A stretch of DNA of 41,789 nt, taken from positions 1 through 41,789 of the forward strand of contig JBAZDY010000006.1 of NCBI GenBank assembly GCA_041654215.1, written 5' to 3'. The notes under the pieces are model-generated. The model had not been told where the DNA came from. It saw nothing but the letters and a program-made list of their open reading frames with translations, and did no database searches. Numbering within the stretch: the stretch's first letter is position 1; the number at the start of each line of letters is the position of its first letter. Made by a program: the position numbers and the translations under genes. Source of the stretch: Undivivens sp041654215 (GTDB lineage: Bacteria; Omnitrophota; Gorgyraeia; Gygaellales; Profunditerraquicolaceae). This document shows positions 30,961 through 39,252 of the stretch, one piece after another.

Positions 30961-32945
30961 ATCTCTCCGTCCAGGAAATCGAACATTCTGTCGTCAAGAG
31001 GCTCCCCGCCGCAACCGGAATACGCACCGCGTCCCCGCTGCCCGGCTGAATTCCAGGGAAAGACGTCCTCTTTATCGATGGAATCCGCCACCCCCGGCAG
31101 TTCAAGGAACCTGGAGACCCGGTTGAACGGCGTCAAGAGATTACGCGCGTTTTCCCTGTGAAAGGTAAGAATAAGCCTGCCGCGGGCCCTGGTTATCGCG
31201 ACGTAAAAAAGCCTTTGCTCTTCCTCCATCTCCTCCGGTTTCTCGAAGGAAAAACCGCTGGGGAAAACCCCGTCCTGCATGCCGATCAGATAAACGTTGT
31301 CCCACTCCAGCCCCTTGGCGGAATGGATGGTGGAAAGAACAATGCCCCCGCGTTCTTCGCACTGCTGCGGAGGGTCTATGGCCAGCGAAGCCAGGAGTTC
31401 GTCGGCCGAGGCGCTGTGCGCCACGATCTCCCGCAAAGCGGTGAAGTCGCCGTTTCTCAAATGCCAATCGTCGAACCTGTCCCGGAAAAACGGCGCGTAA
31501 TATTCAAGAATCATATCAAAACGCAGGGCGAGGTCCGGTTCAGCCGACGCCTTCTCCAGAAAAAACGACAATTTCTCGAGGGCGGACTTGAGCCCGCCTT
31601 TGAATTTACCCGAACGAAGAGCGGAAGCGTAAACCCTCATCCCTCCGCGGCAATGCCGGATCTCGGAGATCACCCGCTCGGCCGTCTTCTCTCCCACGCC
31701 GTCGTTCATCTTGAGCGCCCTTCGCCAGGCCAGTTCGTCGGAAGGATTGTGCGCCAGGCGGAAAAGACAAACCGCGTCTTTTATGTGAGCGGCCTCGTAG
31801 AATTTCATCCCTCCGAAAACCCTGAAGGCGACGCCTCTCCTGCCGAGCTCCGCCTGCAAAGGGATGGAAACGTAGGCGGAGCGAAAAAGCACGGCCTGTT
31901 CACCGGGGTCTTGTCCGGCCGCCAGCGCCTCTTCCAGCCGGGAAGCAAGCCAGCAGGCCTCGTCATAGGCGTCGCCGAACATAAAAAACGCCGGCCGTTC
32001 GCCGTCGCGGGAATGCGCGGAGACCAGCGACTTGTCGTATTTGTTCTCCATGCTGCGCAGGACGCTGTTGGCAAGGTCGAGAATGGGCTGGGTGCTCCTG
32101 TAATTGTCCTGCAGTTTGACTATTTTGCAGCCGCGGTAAACTTCGGAGAATTTCATGATGTTGCGGTGGGAAGCGCCGCGGAAACCGTAAATACTCTGGG
32201 CGTCGTCTCCGACCACCATCACGTTGCCGTGCGGTTCCGCCAGCAGACGGGTTATCTCGCCCTGCAGCCTGTTGGTATCCTGGAACTCGTCCACCATGAC
32301 GAATCTGTAGGAAGAGATGAAAGAAACGCGAACCTCCTCTTTCTCAAGCAGACCCTTCATCAAAACAAGGATATCGTCATAGTCCACGTATCCGTTCTTG
32401 CGCTTGAAATCGCAGTATTTGGAACGCAGGGAAGAAATCTCCCCGGAAAAAGGAAAAAAATGCCGGTAATCCCTGGCCAGAACCTCCTCGACGCTGAGGG
32501 CCCTGTTGACGCAGGCGCTGATTATGGAGCGGACGGTATCTTTCTTGGGGAACTTCTTGTCCTGGGCTGATCGGTCCATACAGCGTTTTATAGCCTCGCC
32601 GGCGTCATCCTCATCCATCACGGAAAAGTTCTCAGGCAGCCCGGCTAACGCGTAATACCTGCGCAGGAGCCTGTACCCGAAGGAATGGAACGTGCCTCCT
32701 TCGACGCGGCTGCAGCGCCTGTCATGCCCGGCGGCGCGTTCAAGCATCCTGCGCGCCGCCTCGCGGGTAAAAGTAAGCAGAAGTATGGAAGACGGATCAA
32801 CCCCTTCTTCCACCAGCCGCAGGACTCTGTACTCTATGACCCTTGTCTTTCCCGACCCCGCGCCGGCGATCACCAGCACCGGACCGTCCACGGTGTTTAC
32901 CGCGGATAACTGCGCCTCGTTAAGCTGAGCTTTCAAGTCCACCAT
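30957..32945 (-). CDS. UvrD/PcrA-family superfamily 1 DNA helicase
   Basis: The 662-residue protein holds the SF1A motifs in order: LNEAQLSAVNTVDGPVLVIAGAGSGKT (Q motif and Walker A), LLTFTREAARRML, GTFHSFGYRLLR, FVMVDEFQDTN (motif II), VVGDDAQSIYGFRGAS (III), KLQDNYRSTQ (IV), IVLSTIHSAKGLEWDNVYL (V) and EEEQRLFYVAITRARGRL (VI). It unwinds DNA 3'-5' in repair or replication restart. It is slightly shorter than PcrA and lacks the usual C-terminal Tudor-like tail, so it is a UvrD-like helicase, with the exact orthologue uncertain. It is 7 bases from greA. Confidence 0.94.
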   Translation of the reverse strand: MVDLKAQLNEAQLSAVNTVDGPVLVIAGAGSGKTRVIEYRVLRLVEEGVDPSSILLLTFTREAARRMLERAAGHDRRCSRVEGGTFHSFGYRLLRRYYALAGLPENFSVMDEDDAGEAIKRCMDRSAQDKKFPKKDTVRSIISACVNRALSVEEVLARDYRHFFPFSGEISSLRSKYCDFKRKNGYVDYDDILVLMKGLLEKEEVRVSFISSYRFVMVDEFQDTNRLQGEITRLLAEPHGNVMVVGDDAQSIYGFRGASHRNIMKFSEVYRGCKIVKLQDNYRSTQPILDLANSVLRSMENKYDKSLVSAHSRDGERPAFFMFGDAYDEACWLASRLEEALAAGQDPGEQAVLFRSAYVSIPLQAELGRRGVAFRVFGGMKFYEAAHIKDAVCLFRLAHNPSDELAWRRALKMNDGVGEKTAERVISEIRHCRGGMRVYASALRSGKFKGGLKSALEKLSFFLEKASAEPDLALRFDMILEYYAPFFRDRFDDWHLRNGDFTALREIVAHSASADELLASLAIDPPQQCEERGGIVLSTIHSAKGLEWDNVYLIGMQDGVFPSGFSFEKPEEMEEEQRLFYVAITRARGRLILTFHRENARNLLTPFNRVSRFLELPGVADSIDKEDVFPWNSAGQRGRGAYSGCGGEPLDDRMFDFLDGEI

Positions 32946-32952
32946 GGTTTAT

Positions 32953-33429
32953 TTATCGTTTCAACGACTCTATGCGGTATTTCAGCATTCCGGCCGGTAT
33001 CTCGATCTCCACGACCTCGCCTACCTTGTGCCCCAGGAGCGCCTTGCCTACCGGTGAGGAAACCGATATCTTGTTCTGCGCGTAATCCGCCTCAACCTCG
33101 GCGACAAGCATATACTCGAATTCTTCTCCGGTCTCCATATCGTGCAGCTTGACGGTGGCGCCTATCAGTACCTCGTCCTTGGACATCAGGGCATCGTCTA
33201 TGATACGGCATTTGCCGAGTTTCGCTTCCAGGTCCGCTATACGCTTTTCGTTGTGCGCCTGCGCGTCCTTGGCCGCGTCGTATTCGGCGTTCTCGCTGAT
33301 GTCCCCGTAAGACCTGGCTTTTTCTATCTCCCTGGCGATCTCTCTCCTGCGGACGGTGCGCAGGCGTTCGAGTTCTTCCGTCAGCTTATCGTAACCCGGC
33401 CTGGTAAGATATATTTCTCCGCTATCCAT
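32953..33429 (-). CDS. greA: Transcription elongation factor GreA
   Basis: GreA stimulates cleavage of backtracked RNA in RNA polymerase. The 158-residue protein starts IYLTRPGYDKLTEELERLRTVRRREIAREIEKARSYGDISENAEYDAAKDAQ, which contains the coiled-coil tip with the catalytic acidic pair in DISENAEYD. The C-terminal domain has LIGATVKLHDMETGEEFEY and ISVSSPVGKALLGHKVGEVVEI. A GGAGG stands just upstream of the ATG. It is the first gene of the greA-helicase-NUDIX-HD-GYP string. Confidence 0.96.
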   Translation of the reverse strand: MDSGEIYLTRPGYDKLTEELERLRTVRRREIAREIEKARSYGDISENAEYDAAKDAQAHNEKRIADLEAKLGKCRIIDDALMSKDEVLIGATVKLHDMETGEEFEYMLVAEVEADYAQNKISVSSPVGKALLGHKVGEVVEIEIPAGMLKYRIESLKR

Positions 33430-33529
33430 TATTTACCTCCGTAACATCCCCGCTCTGCGCACCGATATAGACCCGGCCACTATCAACGCCTTTTGAAACC
33501 GGACACATAAGCTCTTGCGAGGCAGGGGT

Positions 33530-33550
33530 AAAAGGCTTCTTCCGCCTTTT
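33530..33550 (-). terminator. Probable terminator of gpmA
   Basis: AAAAGGC (33530-33536) and GCCTTTT (33544-33550) form a seven-base stem with a seven-base loop, 12 bases after the gpmA stop on the minus strand. The T run is part of the stem, so it may act in both directions. Confidence 0.5.
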
Positions 33551-33561
33551 TGTGTTTTACC

Positions 33562-34320
33562 TTACTTTCCGGACGACGCCTTTCCCTGGTTGGCAACGGA
33601 AGACACGGCCCTGGCTATCTCCTCAGGGTCTCCGAGATAATAATGCCGCAGGGCGCGCAGGTCGTCATCCAGCTCATACACCAGCGGAATAGCCGTGGGT
33701 ATGTTCAACCCCACGATCTCCTTGTCGGAAACGTTGTCCAGATATTTAACCAGGGCGCGCAGGCTGTTGCCGTGGGCGGCGATGATCACGTTCTTCCCGG
33801 AACTCACCGCGGGCGCTATGGTCTCATGCCAATAAGGAAGGAACCGCGCCACGGTGTCTTTCAGACATTCGCTCCTCGGCATATCGTCAGCGGAAACTTC
33901 ACTGTAACGCGGATCGCTGCCGGAATACCGCTGGTCGTTCTTCTCCAGGGCCGGAGGCCGAATGTCGTAACTGCGCCGCCAGATAAGCACCTGGTCCTCT
34001 CCGTATTTGGCCGCCGTCTCCGATTTGTTCAATCCCTGCAACGCGCCGTAATGCCGCTCGTTCAGACGCCAGGAATTACGCACCGGTATCCACATCAGGT
34101 CCATCCGGTCCAGCACGCTCCAAAGGGTCCTGATGGCCCTTTTCAGCACCGAAGTGAAGGCGATGTCGAAAGTATATCCCTCTTTCTTAAGCAGGTCTCC
34201 GGCTTTCACCGCTTCCGCCGCCCCCTTTTCGGAAAGGTCCACGTCGGTCCATCCGGTGAACCTGTTCTCTTTATTCCAGACGCTCTCCCCGTGTCTTATA
34301 AGGACTATCTTTTTCATCAT
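33562..34320 (-). CDS. gpmA: 2,3-bisphosphoglycerate-dependent phosphoglycerate mutase
   Basis: GpmA interconverts 3- and 2-phosphoglycerate in glycolysis and gluconeogenesis. The 252-residue protein has the phosphohistidine motif VLIRHGESVWNKENRFTGWTDVDLSEKG, then RLNERHYGALQGLNKSETA, the DDMPRSECLKDTVARFLPYW block and IAAHGNSLRALVKYL with the second His. Length and motif order are typical. It is divergent from comF, with a 124-base shared upstream region. Confidence 0.96.
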   Translation of the reverse strand: MMKKIVLIRHGESVWNKENRFTGWTDVDLSEKGAAEAVKAGDLLKKEGYTFDIAFTSVLKRAIRTLWSVLDRMDLMWIPVRNSWRLNERHYGALQGLNKSETAAKYGEDQVLIWRRSYDIRPPALEKNDQRYSGSDPRYSEVSADDMPRSECLKDTVARFLPYWHETIAPAVSSGKNVIIAAHGNSLRALVKYLDNVSDKEIVGLNIPTAIPLVYELDDDLRALRHYYLGDPEEIARAVSSVANQGKASSGK

Positions 34321-34408
34321 ATCTCCTCGCGCGCAATATCATGGGAAAATCTGTTTAACGAGGGATATTTTAACATGCCGTATAAATTATTCAAGGGTTC
34401 TTTGCAGT

Positions 34409-34437
34409 TTGACAAACGAAAGGCCAACTGTTATTAT
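34409..34437 (+). promoter_or_regulatory. Near-consensus promoter of comF-lptF-lptG
   Basis: TTGACA (34409-34414), exactly 17 bases, then TATTAT (34432-34437). The -10 ends only seven bases before the comF ATG at 34445, so the mRNA should begin at or next to the start codon. This fits the absence of any Shine-Dalgarno there. Confidence 0.75.
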
Positions 34438-34444
34438 ATGTCCT

Positions 34445-35164
34445 ATGTTACGCGGCCTGTTCAAGGGGTTACGGGACATCGTGTATCCGGCCGTCTGCCT
34501 TTCCTGCCGCGCCAGCCTGAAGAACAGAGGCTCGGTGGACGAAGCGGTCTGCGCCGAATGCTGGGGGGCGATCCGCATGAACGCCCCTCCTTTTTGCGAA
34601 GGATGCGGCAGGCACTTCCCGGCGGGGACCGGACGCTGTCCCGCCTGCTCCGGCAGGCATTTTCACTACGACCGTTCGTTCGGGGCCTGCCGGTACGACG
34701 ACAGGATAAAAGAACTACTGCACGCTTTTAAATACGGAGGCAGGGATTACCTGGGCAGAACGCTCGGCAGGCTGCTGACCGCCTTCTACCGGGAATATGA
34801 TTTCCTGTTCGCTTCAGCGGAAATCCTGATTCCCGTCCCTCTCCATCCTTCCAGGCTGAGAGAAAGGGAATTCAACCAGTCGGCGATATTCTGTAAATGT
34901 CTTGCTTCAGCGTCCGGAAAGGTAGTGGCCGACGGTATGCTCCTGAGACGGACGCGGACCCGCCCGCAGGCCGGGCTGGAAAAAGAAGACAGGATACTGA
35001 ATGTGCGCGGGTGTTTCCTGGTCAAAAACGGCGCTCCGCTGGCAGGAAAACACATACTACTGGTAGACGACGTGCTCACCACCGGGGCCACTCTTTCGGA
35101 AGCCGCGAAAGCGCTGAAAGACGCCGGCGCCTCGAAAGTGACCGCGCTAACCCTGGCAAACTAA
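34445..35164 (+). CDS. comF: ComF-family phosphoribosyltransferase-like protein
   Basis: The 239-residue protein has a double zinc-finger start (CLSCRAS, CAECWGAI, CEGCGRHF, CPACSGR) followed by FGACRYDDRIKELLHAFKYGGRDYLGRTLG and a PRTase domain with IPVPLHPSRLREREFNQS and the PRPP loop ILLVDDVLTTGATLSEA. ComF proteins help import or process transforming DNA in competent bacteria, and occur widely as PRTase-like proteins of uncertain reaction. ATG 34445 is chosen because upstream in-frame sequence overlaps gpmA antisense and the promoter. It is probably leaderless. Confidence 0.9.
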   Translation: MLRGLFKGLRDIVYPAVCLSCRASLKNRGSVDEAVCAECWGAIRMNAPPFCEGCGRHFPAGTGRCPACSGRHFHYDRSFGACRYDDRIKELLHAFKYGGRDYLGRTLGRLLTAFYREYDFLFASAEILIPVPLHPSRLREREFNQSAIFCKCLASASGKVVADGMLLRRTRTRPQAGLEKEDRILNVRGCFLVKNGAPLAGKHILLVDDVLTTGATLSEAAKALKDAGASKVTALTLAN

Positions 35165-35183
35165 CCGGTAACACACTGTTAAT

Positions 35184-36272
35184 ATGAAGATATTACGCGA
35201 TTATTTTATCGGTGAATTCATCTTCCCCTTCTTTCTGGCGCTGGGAGTGCTCACCTTCGTGATGCTCCTGGGTAACCTGCTGAAAATCACCGACCTGATC
35301 ATAAACAAGGGCGTGGACATCCTCAGCGTGATGAAGCTTTTCCTGCTGATGGTCCCCTACCTGCTGACCTATACGCTGCCGATCGCGGCGCTTGCCGCCA
35401 CGCTTATCTCGCTCGGCAGGCTTTCCGGAGACAACGAGATAGTGGCGGTCAAGGCCTGCGGCATACATATGCTGCGGCTCCTTTCCCCGCTGCTGACCCT
35501 GGGCATGATGCTCAGCCTCATCCTGGTGATCTTCAACGACAGGGTTATACCTTACGCCCATTACGCCACGAGGAAGACGCTGATGGAAGTGGGAGTAAAG
35601 AACCCCGCGGCTGCCCTGGAACCCGGCGTTTTCATCAACGCCTTTGAGAAATACGTACTTTTCATTTATCACATCGAGGGCAACAAACTCTCCAATATCC
35701 GCATCTACGAACCGCAGGACGAAGGCCCCACGCGCACCATAGTAGCCAAAAAGGGAGAATTTATCCTCATCCCGGAAAAGAAAACCGTGAAACTGAAGCT
35801 TATGGACGGCACGGCGGACGAACCGGATCCGGACAACCCCTCCAATTTCTACAAGCTCAATTTCAAGACTTACTTCATGTCCCTGAACCTTTCCAGACAG
35901 GAAAACGGAGAAATAAACAAAAAACCGAAAGATATGACGCTGCAGGAACTGCGCCGGGAAGCCGGCCGGCTGAAGAAAGAAAGGATTGACCCGGCCCCGA
36001 TACTGACGGAAATACACAAAAAGATATCCCTGGCTTTCTCCTGCTTTATCTTCATACTGGTGGGGGCTTCCATCGCGGTGATTACCAGACGCAGGGAGAA
36101 ATCCATCAACTTCGGCATAGCCTTCCTGATCGTCGGCCTTTATTATCTGATGTTCATCGGGGCTGAAGCGCTGAGTCTGCAGGGGCTGCTCCCCCCGGCT
36201 ATCGTAATGTGGCTGCCGAACATCATAATGGGAATCTCCGGGGCACTGCTGGTGAAAAAAGTATGCGCATAA
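35184..36272 (+). CDS. lptF: LPS export ABC permease LptF
   Basis: LptF and LptG form the inner-membrane core of the Lpt machine that pulls lipopolysaccharide out of the membrane. The 362-residue protein has the N-terminal LRDYFIGEFIFPFFLALGVLTFVMLLGNLLKITDLIINKGVD, further transmembrane segments (LLMVPYLLTYTLPIAALAATLI and the block LLSPLLTLGMMLSLILVIFNDRVIPY), a periplasmic beta-jelly-roll region (about 125-270) and three or so C-terminal transmembrane segments. The Ala-Ala-Thr region GRLSGDNEIVAVKACGI is the coupling helix that touches the LptB ATPase. lptG follows with a 10-base overlap. Confidence 0.95.
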   Translation: MKILRDYFIGEFIFPFFLALGVLTFVMLLGNLLKITDLIINKGVDILSVMKLFLLMVPYLLTYTLPIAALAATLISLGRLSGDNEIVAVKACGIHMLRLLSPLLTLGMMLSLILVIFNDRVIPYAHYATRKTLMEVGVKNPAAALEPGVFINAFEKYVLFIYHIEGNKLSNIRIYEPQDEGPTRTIVAKKGEFILIPEKKTVKLKLMDGTADEPDPDNPSNFYKLNFKTYFMSLNLSRQENGEINKKPKDMTLQELRREAGRLKKERIDPAPILTEIHKKISLAFSCFIFILVGASIAVITRRREKSINFGIAFLIVGLYYLMFIGAEALSLQGLLPPAIVMWLPNIIMGISGALLVKKVCA

Positions 36273-37363
36273 TAGACAAATATATACTTGGCAGCGTGGT
36301 CGGCGTATTCCTGCTCTGTCTGGCCACGTTCATGCTCCTTTACGTGGTGGTCGACGCGCTTTCCCACCTGGAAGATATCCTGAAGAACCACGTGCCGCTG
36401 GCGGTGCTCGCGGAATATTATTTCTCCTACCTGCCTCTTATCTTCTCGCGCGTCTCCGCATTTGCCTGCCTGCTGGCGACGATCTACACTTTCGGCAAAT
36501 TCACTAAGGACAACGAAATGATCGCCCTGCGCGCATCCGGGCTGGACATCTACCAGATCACGCGGCCGGTGCTGATATTCGGCGTATTGATCAGCCTGCT
36601 GGTCCTGCGCATAAATTCCGAGGTGGTCCCGGCCTGGCTGACCAGAAACCAGGCGGCGAAGCAGCGGATAGAGAATTCTCCGGACAGAAACGCTAAAACG
36701 AAAAAAGAAGCCATAACCAATCTCTCCGTCTACGGTATGAGAAACAGGCTTTTCTTCATTAATCGTTTCTACCCCGCGACCAACACCCTGGAGGGAATAA
36801 ACATACTCGAACAGGACGAACACCAAAACGTGACCCGCAAGATAGTGGCGAATAAAGGAGTTTACAGGGCAGGTTTCTGGACGTTCTACCAGGTGATCAC
36901 CTACGATTTCTGGCCGAACGGACAGATCAAGCAGGAGCCCGGTTACGAAGAAGAAGAGACAATGGCCATACCGGAGAAACCGGACGATTTCCTGAACCAG
37001 AGGCAGCAGCCGGAGATGATGACACTTCAGCAGCTGGATGACTATATATGGAAACTCTCCCGCAGCGGGGCCACAGGCATCGTGAGAAACCTGCAGGTGG
37101 ATTTTTACCAGCGCCTCACCGAGCCTTTCGCCTGCGTGCTGATCATACTGCTGGCTGTCCCCTTCTCCCTGCAGATGAAGAAACGCGCCGGCGGACTTTC
37201 AGCCATAGGCACGGCGATAATCATGGGATTTCTCTATTACGTCGCGGGCGCCCTCGCGGTGGCGATGGGAAAGGCCGGGCTCCTCCCACCGTTACTGTCC
37301 GCTTCCCTGAACCATCTTATCGCCCTCGGCTTAAGCATCTACCTGATCAAAAAACTACCTTAA
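36263..37363 (+). CDS. lptG: LPS export ABC permease LptG
   Basis: Starting at ATG 36263, inside the end of lptF, the protein has 366 residues. It opens MRIIDKYILGSVVGVFLLCLATFMLLYVVVDALSHL, has the coupling segment FGKFTKDNEMIALRASGLDIYQI, a periplasmic domain (about 125-260, WTFYQVITYDFWPNG), and C-terminal transmembrane segments with LLAVPFSLQMKKRAGGLSAIGTAIIMGFLYYV. It pairs with LptF. The lptB ATPase is not in this window. No obvious terminator follows at once; repeat-rich DNA starts after the stop. Confidence 0.95.
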   Translation: MRIIDKYILGSVVGVFLLCLATFMLLYVVVDALSHLEDILKNHVPLAVLAEYYFSYLPLIFSRVSAFACLLATIYTFGKFTKDNEMIALRASGLDIYQITRPVLIFGVLISLLVLRINSEVVPAWLTRNQAAKQRIENSPDRNAKTKKEAITNLSVYGMRNRLFFINRFYPATNTLEGINILEQDEHQNVTRKIVANKGVYRAGFWTFYQVITYDFWPNGQIKQEPGYEEEETMAIPEKPDDFLNQRQQPEMMTLQQLDDYIWKLSRSGATGIVRNLQVDFYQRLTEPFACVLIILLAVPFSLQMKKRAGGLSAIGTAIIMGFLYYVAGALAVAMGKAGLLPPLLSASLNHLIALGLSIYLIKKLP

Positions 37364-37624
37364 ATCACCTTAATTCCGGGGACACAATACTTAATTCGGT
37401 AACGGCTGCGGTAACCAATAGAGTTCAACCTGTCTTTCCTCCCCTCAATGGGGAGGACTTAGGAGGGGAGTAGTGCGCTGTTCATTAAGTTTTTTAGACA
37501 GCGCACAGATGGGAATTCTCGATTGCGGTAAGATTTCGACTTTCGATTTTCAAAAACCAATTAGGAAGGATGAATTGAAGCTTTGACGCGGCTAAGACAA
37601 TGGCTTCGTGACCGCCGGATGGTA
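37364..37624. repeat. Composite intergenic repeat region after lptG
   Basis: No gene is present. CCGGGGACACAATACTTAAT (37376-37395) is the exact complement of 15847-15866. CCTCCCC...GGGGAGG (37438-37456) is a 7-bp hairpin with a five-base loop, followed by AGGAGGGG. GTGCGCTGT...ACAGCGCAC (37473-37481 with 37498-37506) is a 9-bp hairpin with T6 in its loop. The segment 37512-37550 (CTCGATTGCGG, TTTCGACTTTCGATTTTC) resembles the low-complexity DNA at the rdgB 3' end. It lies between convergent lptG and alr. Confidence 0.65.
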
Positions 37625-39187
37625 TTATAACGAATGAGCCTGCCGGGGATTGGAAAAGATGCTGTGGCAACCGCAGTATTTCTTGAGGAAAGATCGTATA
37701 TCATCCGGGGACGTGCCGGGGACGGCGGTAAAAGCCACGCCGGCAGAGTACCGTTGCGGAGAAATTCTTCTGCTCCAAACTACGTCTCCGCCCGTGCGCA
37801 AAACTTCCAATCCTCTCCTATTCAATAGGCGCATATCGAGACTGGAATGTAAAGGCAAAGGTGAAGACAGGGAGGCGCCGTTCTCCCCTTCGAAAACGAA
37901 AGAAAGTCCGCTGGCGCTTATATCGTGTGTCCTGGCTTCCCCGGACAATCCGCGAGCGTCACAAGAAAACCTAAGACGCATTTCCGCGTTAAATCTGGTA
38001 AAAAGTCTCTTCTCCTTCCAAACCTCTTCCGCGGTAAAGAAAGACGTTTTGTTCCTGTACACCCTGGGGACGCGCCCGCCTATGCCGCAGAGGATCTCGT
38101 AAGCAATCGTCCCTCCCAACACGGCAAGCTCTCGCGCCGTTATCTCTTCCTTCCCCTGACTGCCGATAAACACGGCCTCTTCTCCGGTAGAAAACCCTTC
38201 CCTGCCGGCATCAACCATCAACTGGTCCATGCAGATGCGCCCGCTTATCTTATAACGCCTGCCGCGGATAAGCACTGGCCCGCAGTTGGACAGGTTGCGG
38301 GGGTACCCGTCGCCGTAACCGAGCGGTATTGTGACGACCACGGATTCATCCGGCACGCGGTAAGTGTGTCCATAGCTCACGCCGGACCCGGCGGGCAGGC
38401 GTTTCACGTAAACCAGCCTGCTCTTCAAGGAAAGCACTGGTTTCAAAAAACCGTCGGCTTCTCCGGAAAACGGAGAAACGCCGTACAGGGCAAGGCCGGG
38501 CCGCACCATATTGAAACCGGCGCGCCCCCTGTTGAGTATCGCGGCGCTGTTGGCAGCATGCAGCAGCGGGATGCGCACGCCCGAACGCTCCGCCGAACCG
38601 ACAACGCCAAAGAATCTCTCTTCCTGCAGGGCGGTAAGAGCGTTGTTTTCTTCGTCGGCGCAGGGAAAATGCGTGAACAGGCCTTCTATCTCTATGTGCT
38701 CGAGAAAACTAACTTTCCTTATGAAGACGTCCGCCTCGTTCCAGAGCACGCCGATCCTGCCCATGCCGGTGTCTATCTTGATATGCGCCTTTATGCGGCA
38801 GTTCCTGCTCCGCGCCTCTTCCTCCAGTGCCAGCGCGGTCTCCCAGTCGCAAAGCGCCGGGGTAAGCCCAGCCTCGAAAAAACCCGCCACACTGTCGCTA
38901 AGGACCGCTCCCAGCACCAGTACCGGAAGGGATATCCCCGCCTTGCGCAGCCGGAGCCCTTCTTCGATGGATGCCACGCCGAAAGAGTCCGCTCCGCATT
39001 CGGCCAGCTTGCGCGCGCAGGGAATCATGCCGTGCCCGTAAGCGTCTGCCTTCACCATCGGCATAATCTTCACGCCTCCGCCCGCCTTCTCCTTGAGCAC
39101 GCGAAAGTTATACGCCAGGTTATCCAGATCCACCTCGGCCCACGTCGGACGGCAAAATTCTATTGTATCCTTATGCAAATCGTTCAT
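37625..39187 (-). CDS. alr: Alanine racemase with C-terminal PilZ (c-di-GMP-binding) domain
   Basis: The protein has 520 residues, about 140 more than a usual alanine racemase. Residues 10-378 form the complete enzyme: PMVKADAYGHG with the PLP lysine (Lys46), IKIDTGMGRIG, HAANSAA, MVRPGLALYG, VSYGHTY with the catalytic Tyr272, and RICMDQLMVD. Residues about 391-505 form a PilZ domain. It has the N-terminal RLFTR (Arg394 and Arg398, the RxxxR motif) and DISASG (Asp422, Ser424, Gly427, the D/NxSxxG motif), plus a beta-barrel with GDVVWSRR and YSAGVAFTAV. Both c-di-GMP ligand motifs are intact. It makes D-alanine for peptidoglycan. Upstream, 65 bases separate it from tsaB. Confidence 0.93.
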   Translation of the reverse strand: MNDLHKDTIEFCRPTWAEVDLDNLAYNFRVLKEKAGGGVKIMPMVKADAYGHGMIPCARKLAECGADSFGVASIEEGLRLRKAGISLPVLVLGAVLSDSVAGFFEAGLTPALCDWETALALEEEARSRNCRIKAHIKIDTGMGRIGVLWNEADVFIRKVSFLEHIEIEGLFTHFPCADEENNALTALQEERFFGVVGSAERSGVRIPLLHAANSAAILNRGRAGFNMVRPGLALYGVSPFSGEADGFLKPVLSLKSRLVYVKRLPAGSGVSYGHTYRVPDESVVVTIPLGYGDGYPRNLSNCGPVLIRGRRYKISGRICMDQLMVDAGREGFSTGEEAVFIGSQGKEEITARELAVLGGTIAYEILCGIGGRVPRVYRNKTSFFTAEEVWKEKRLFTRFNAEMRLRFSCDARGLSGEARTHDISASGLSFVFEGENGASLSSPLPLHSSLDMRLLNRRGLEVLRTGGDVVWSRRISPQRYSAGVAFTAVPGTSPDDIRSFLKKYCGCHSIFSNPRQAHSL

Positions 39188-39252
39188 TTCTTTCCTTACC
39201 GGGAGTTACCGAATCCCGCCCCTCGTCTTGAACGCCTCATACTTGGGATTAC

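Noticed and set aside
31158..32570. 470-residue plus-strand ORF opposite the helicase gene
   Set aside because: Antisense of an ORF with all SF1 helicase motifs; long only because of GC-rich codon use.
34133..34444. Extended N-terminus for the ComF reading frame
   Set aside because: It would overlap gpmA antisense and the promoter; family members start near the zinc-finger domain.
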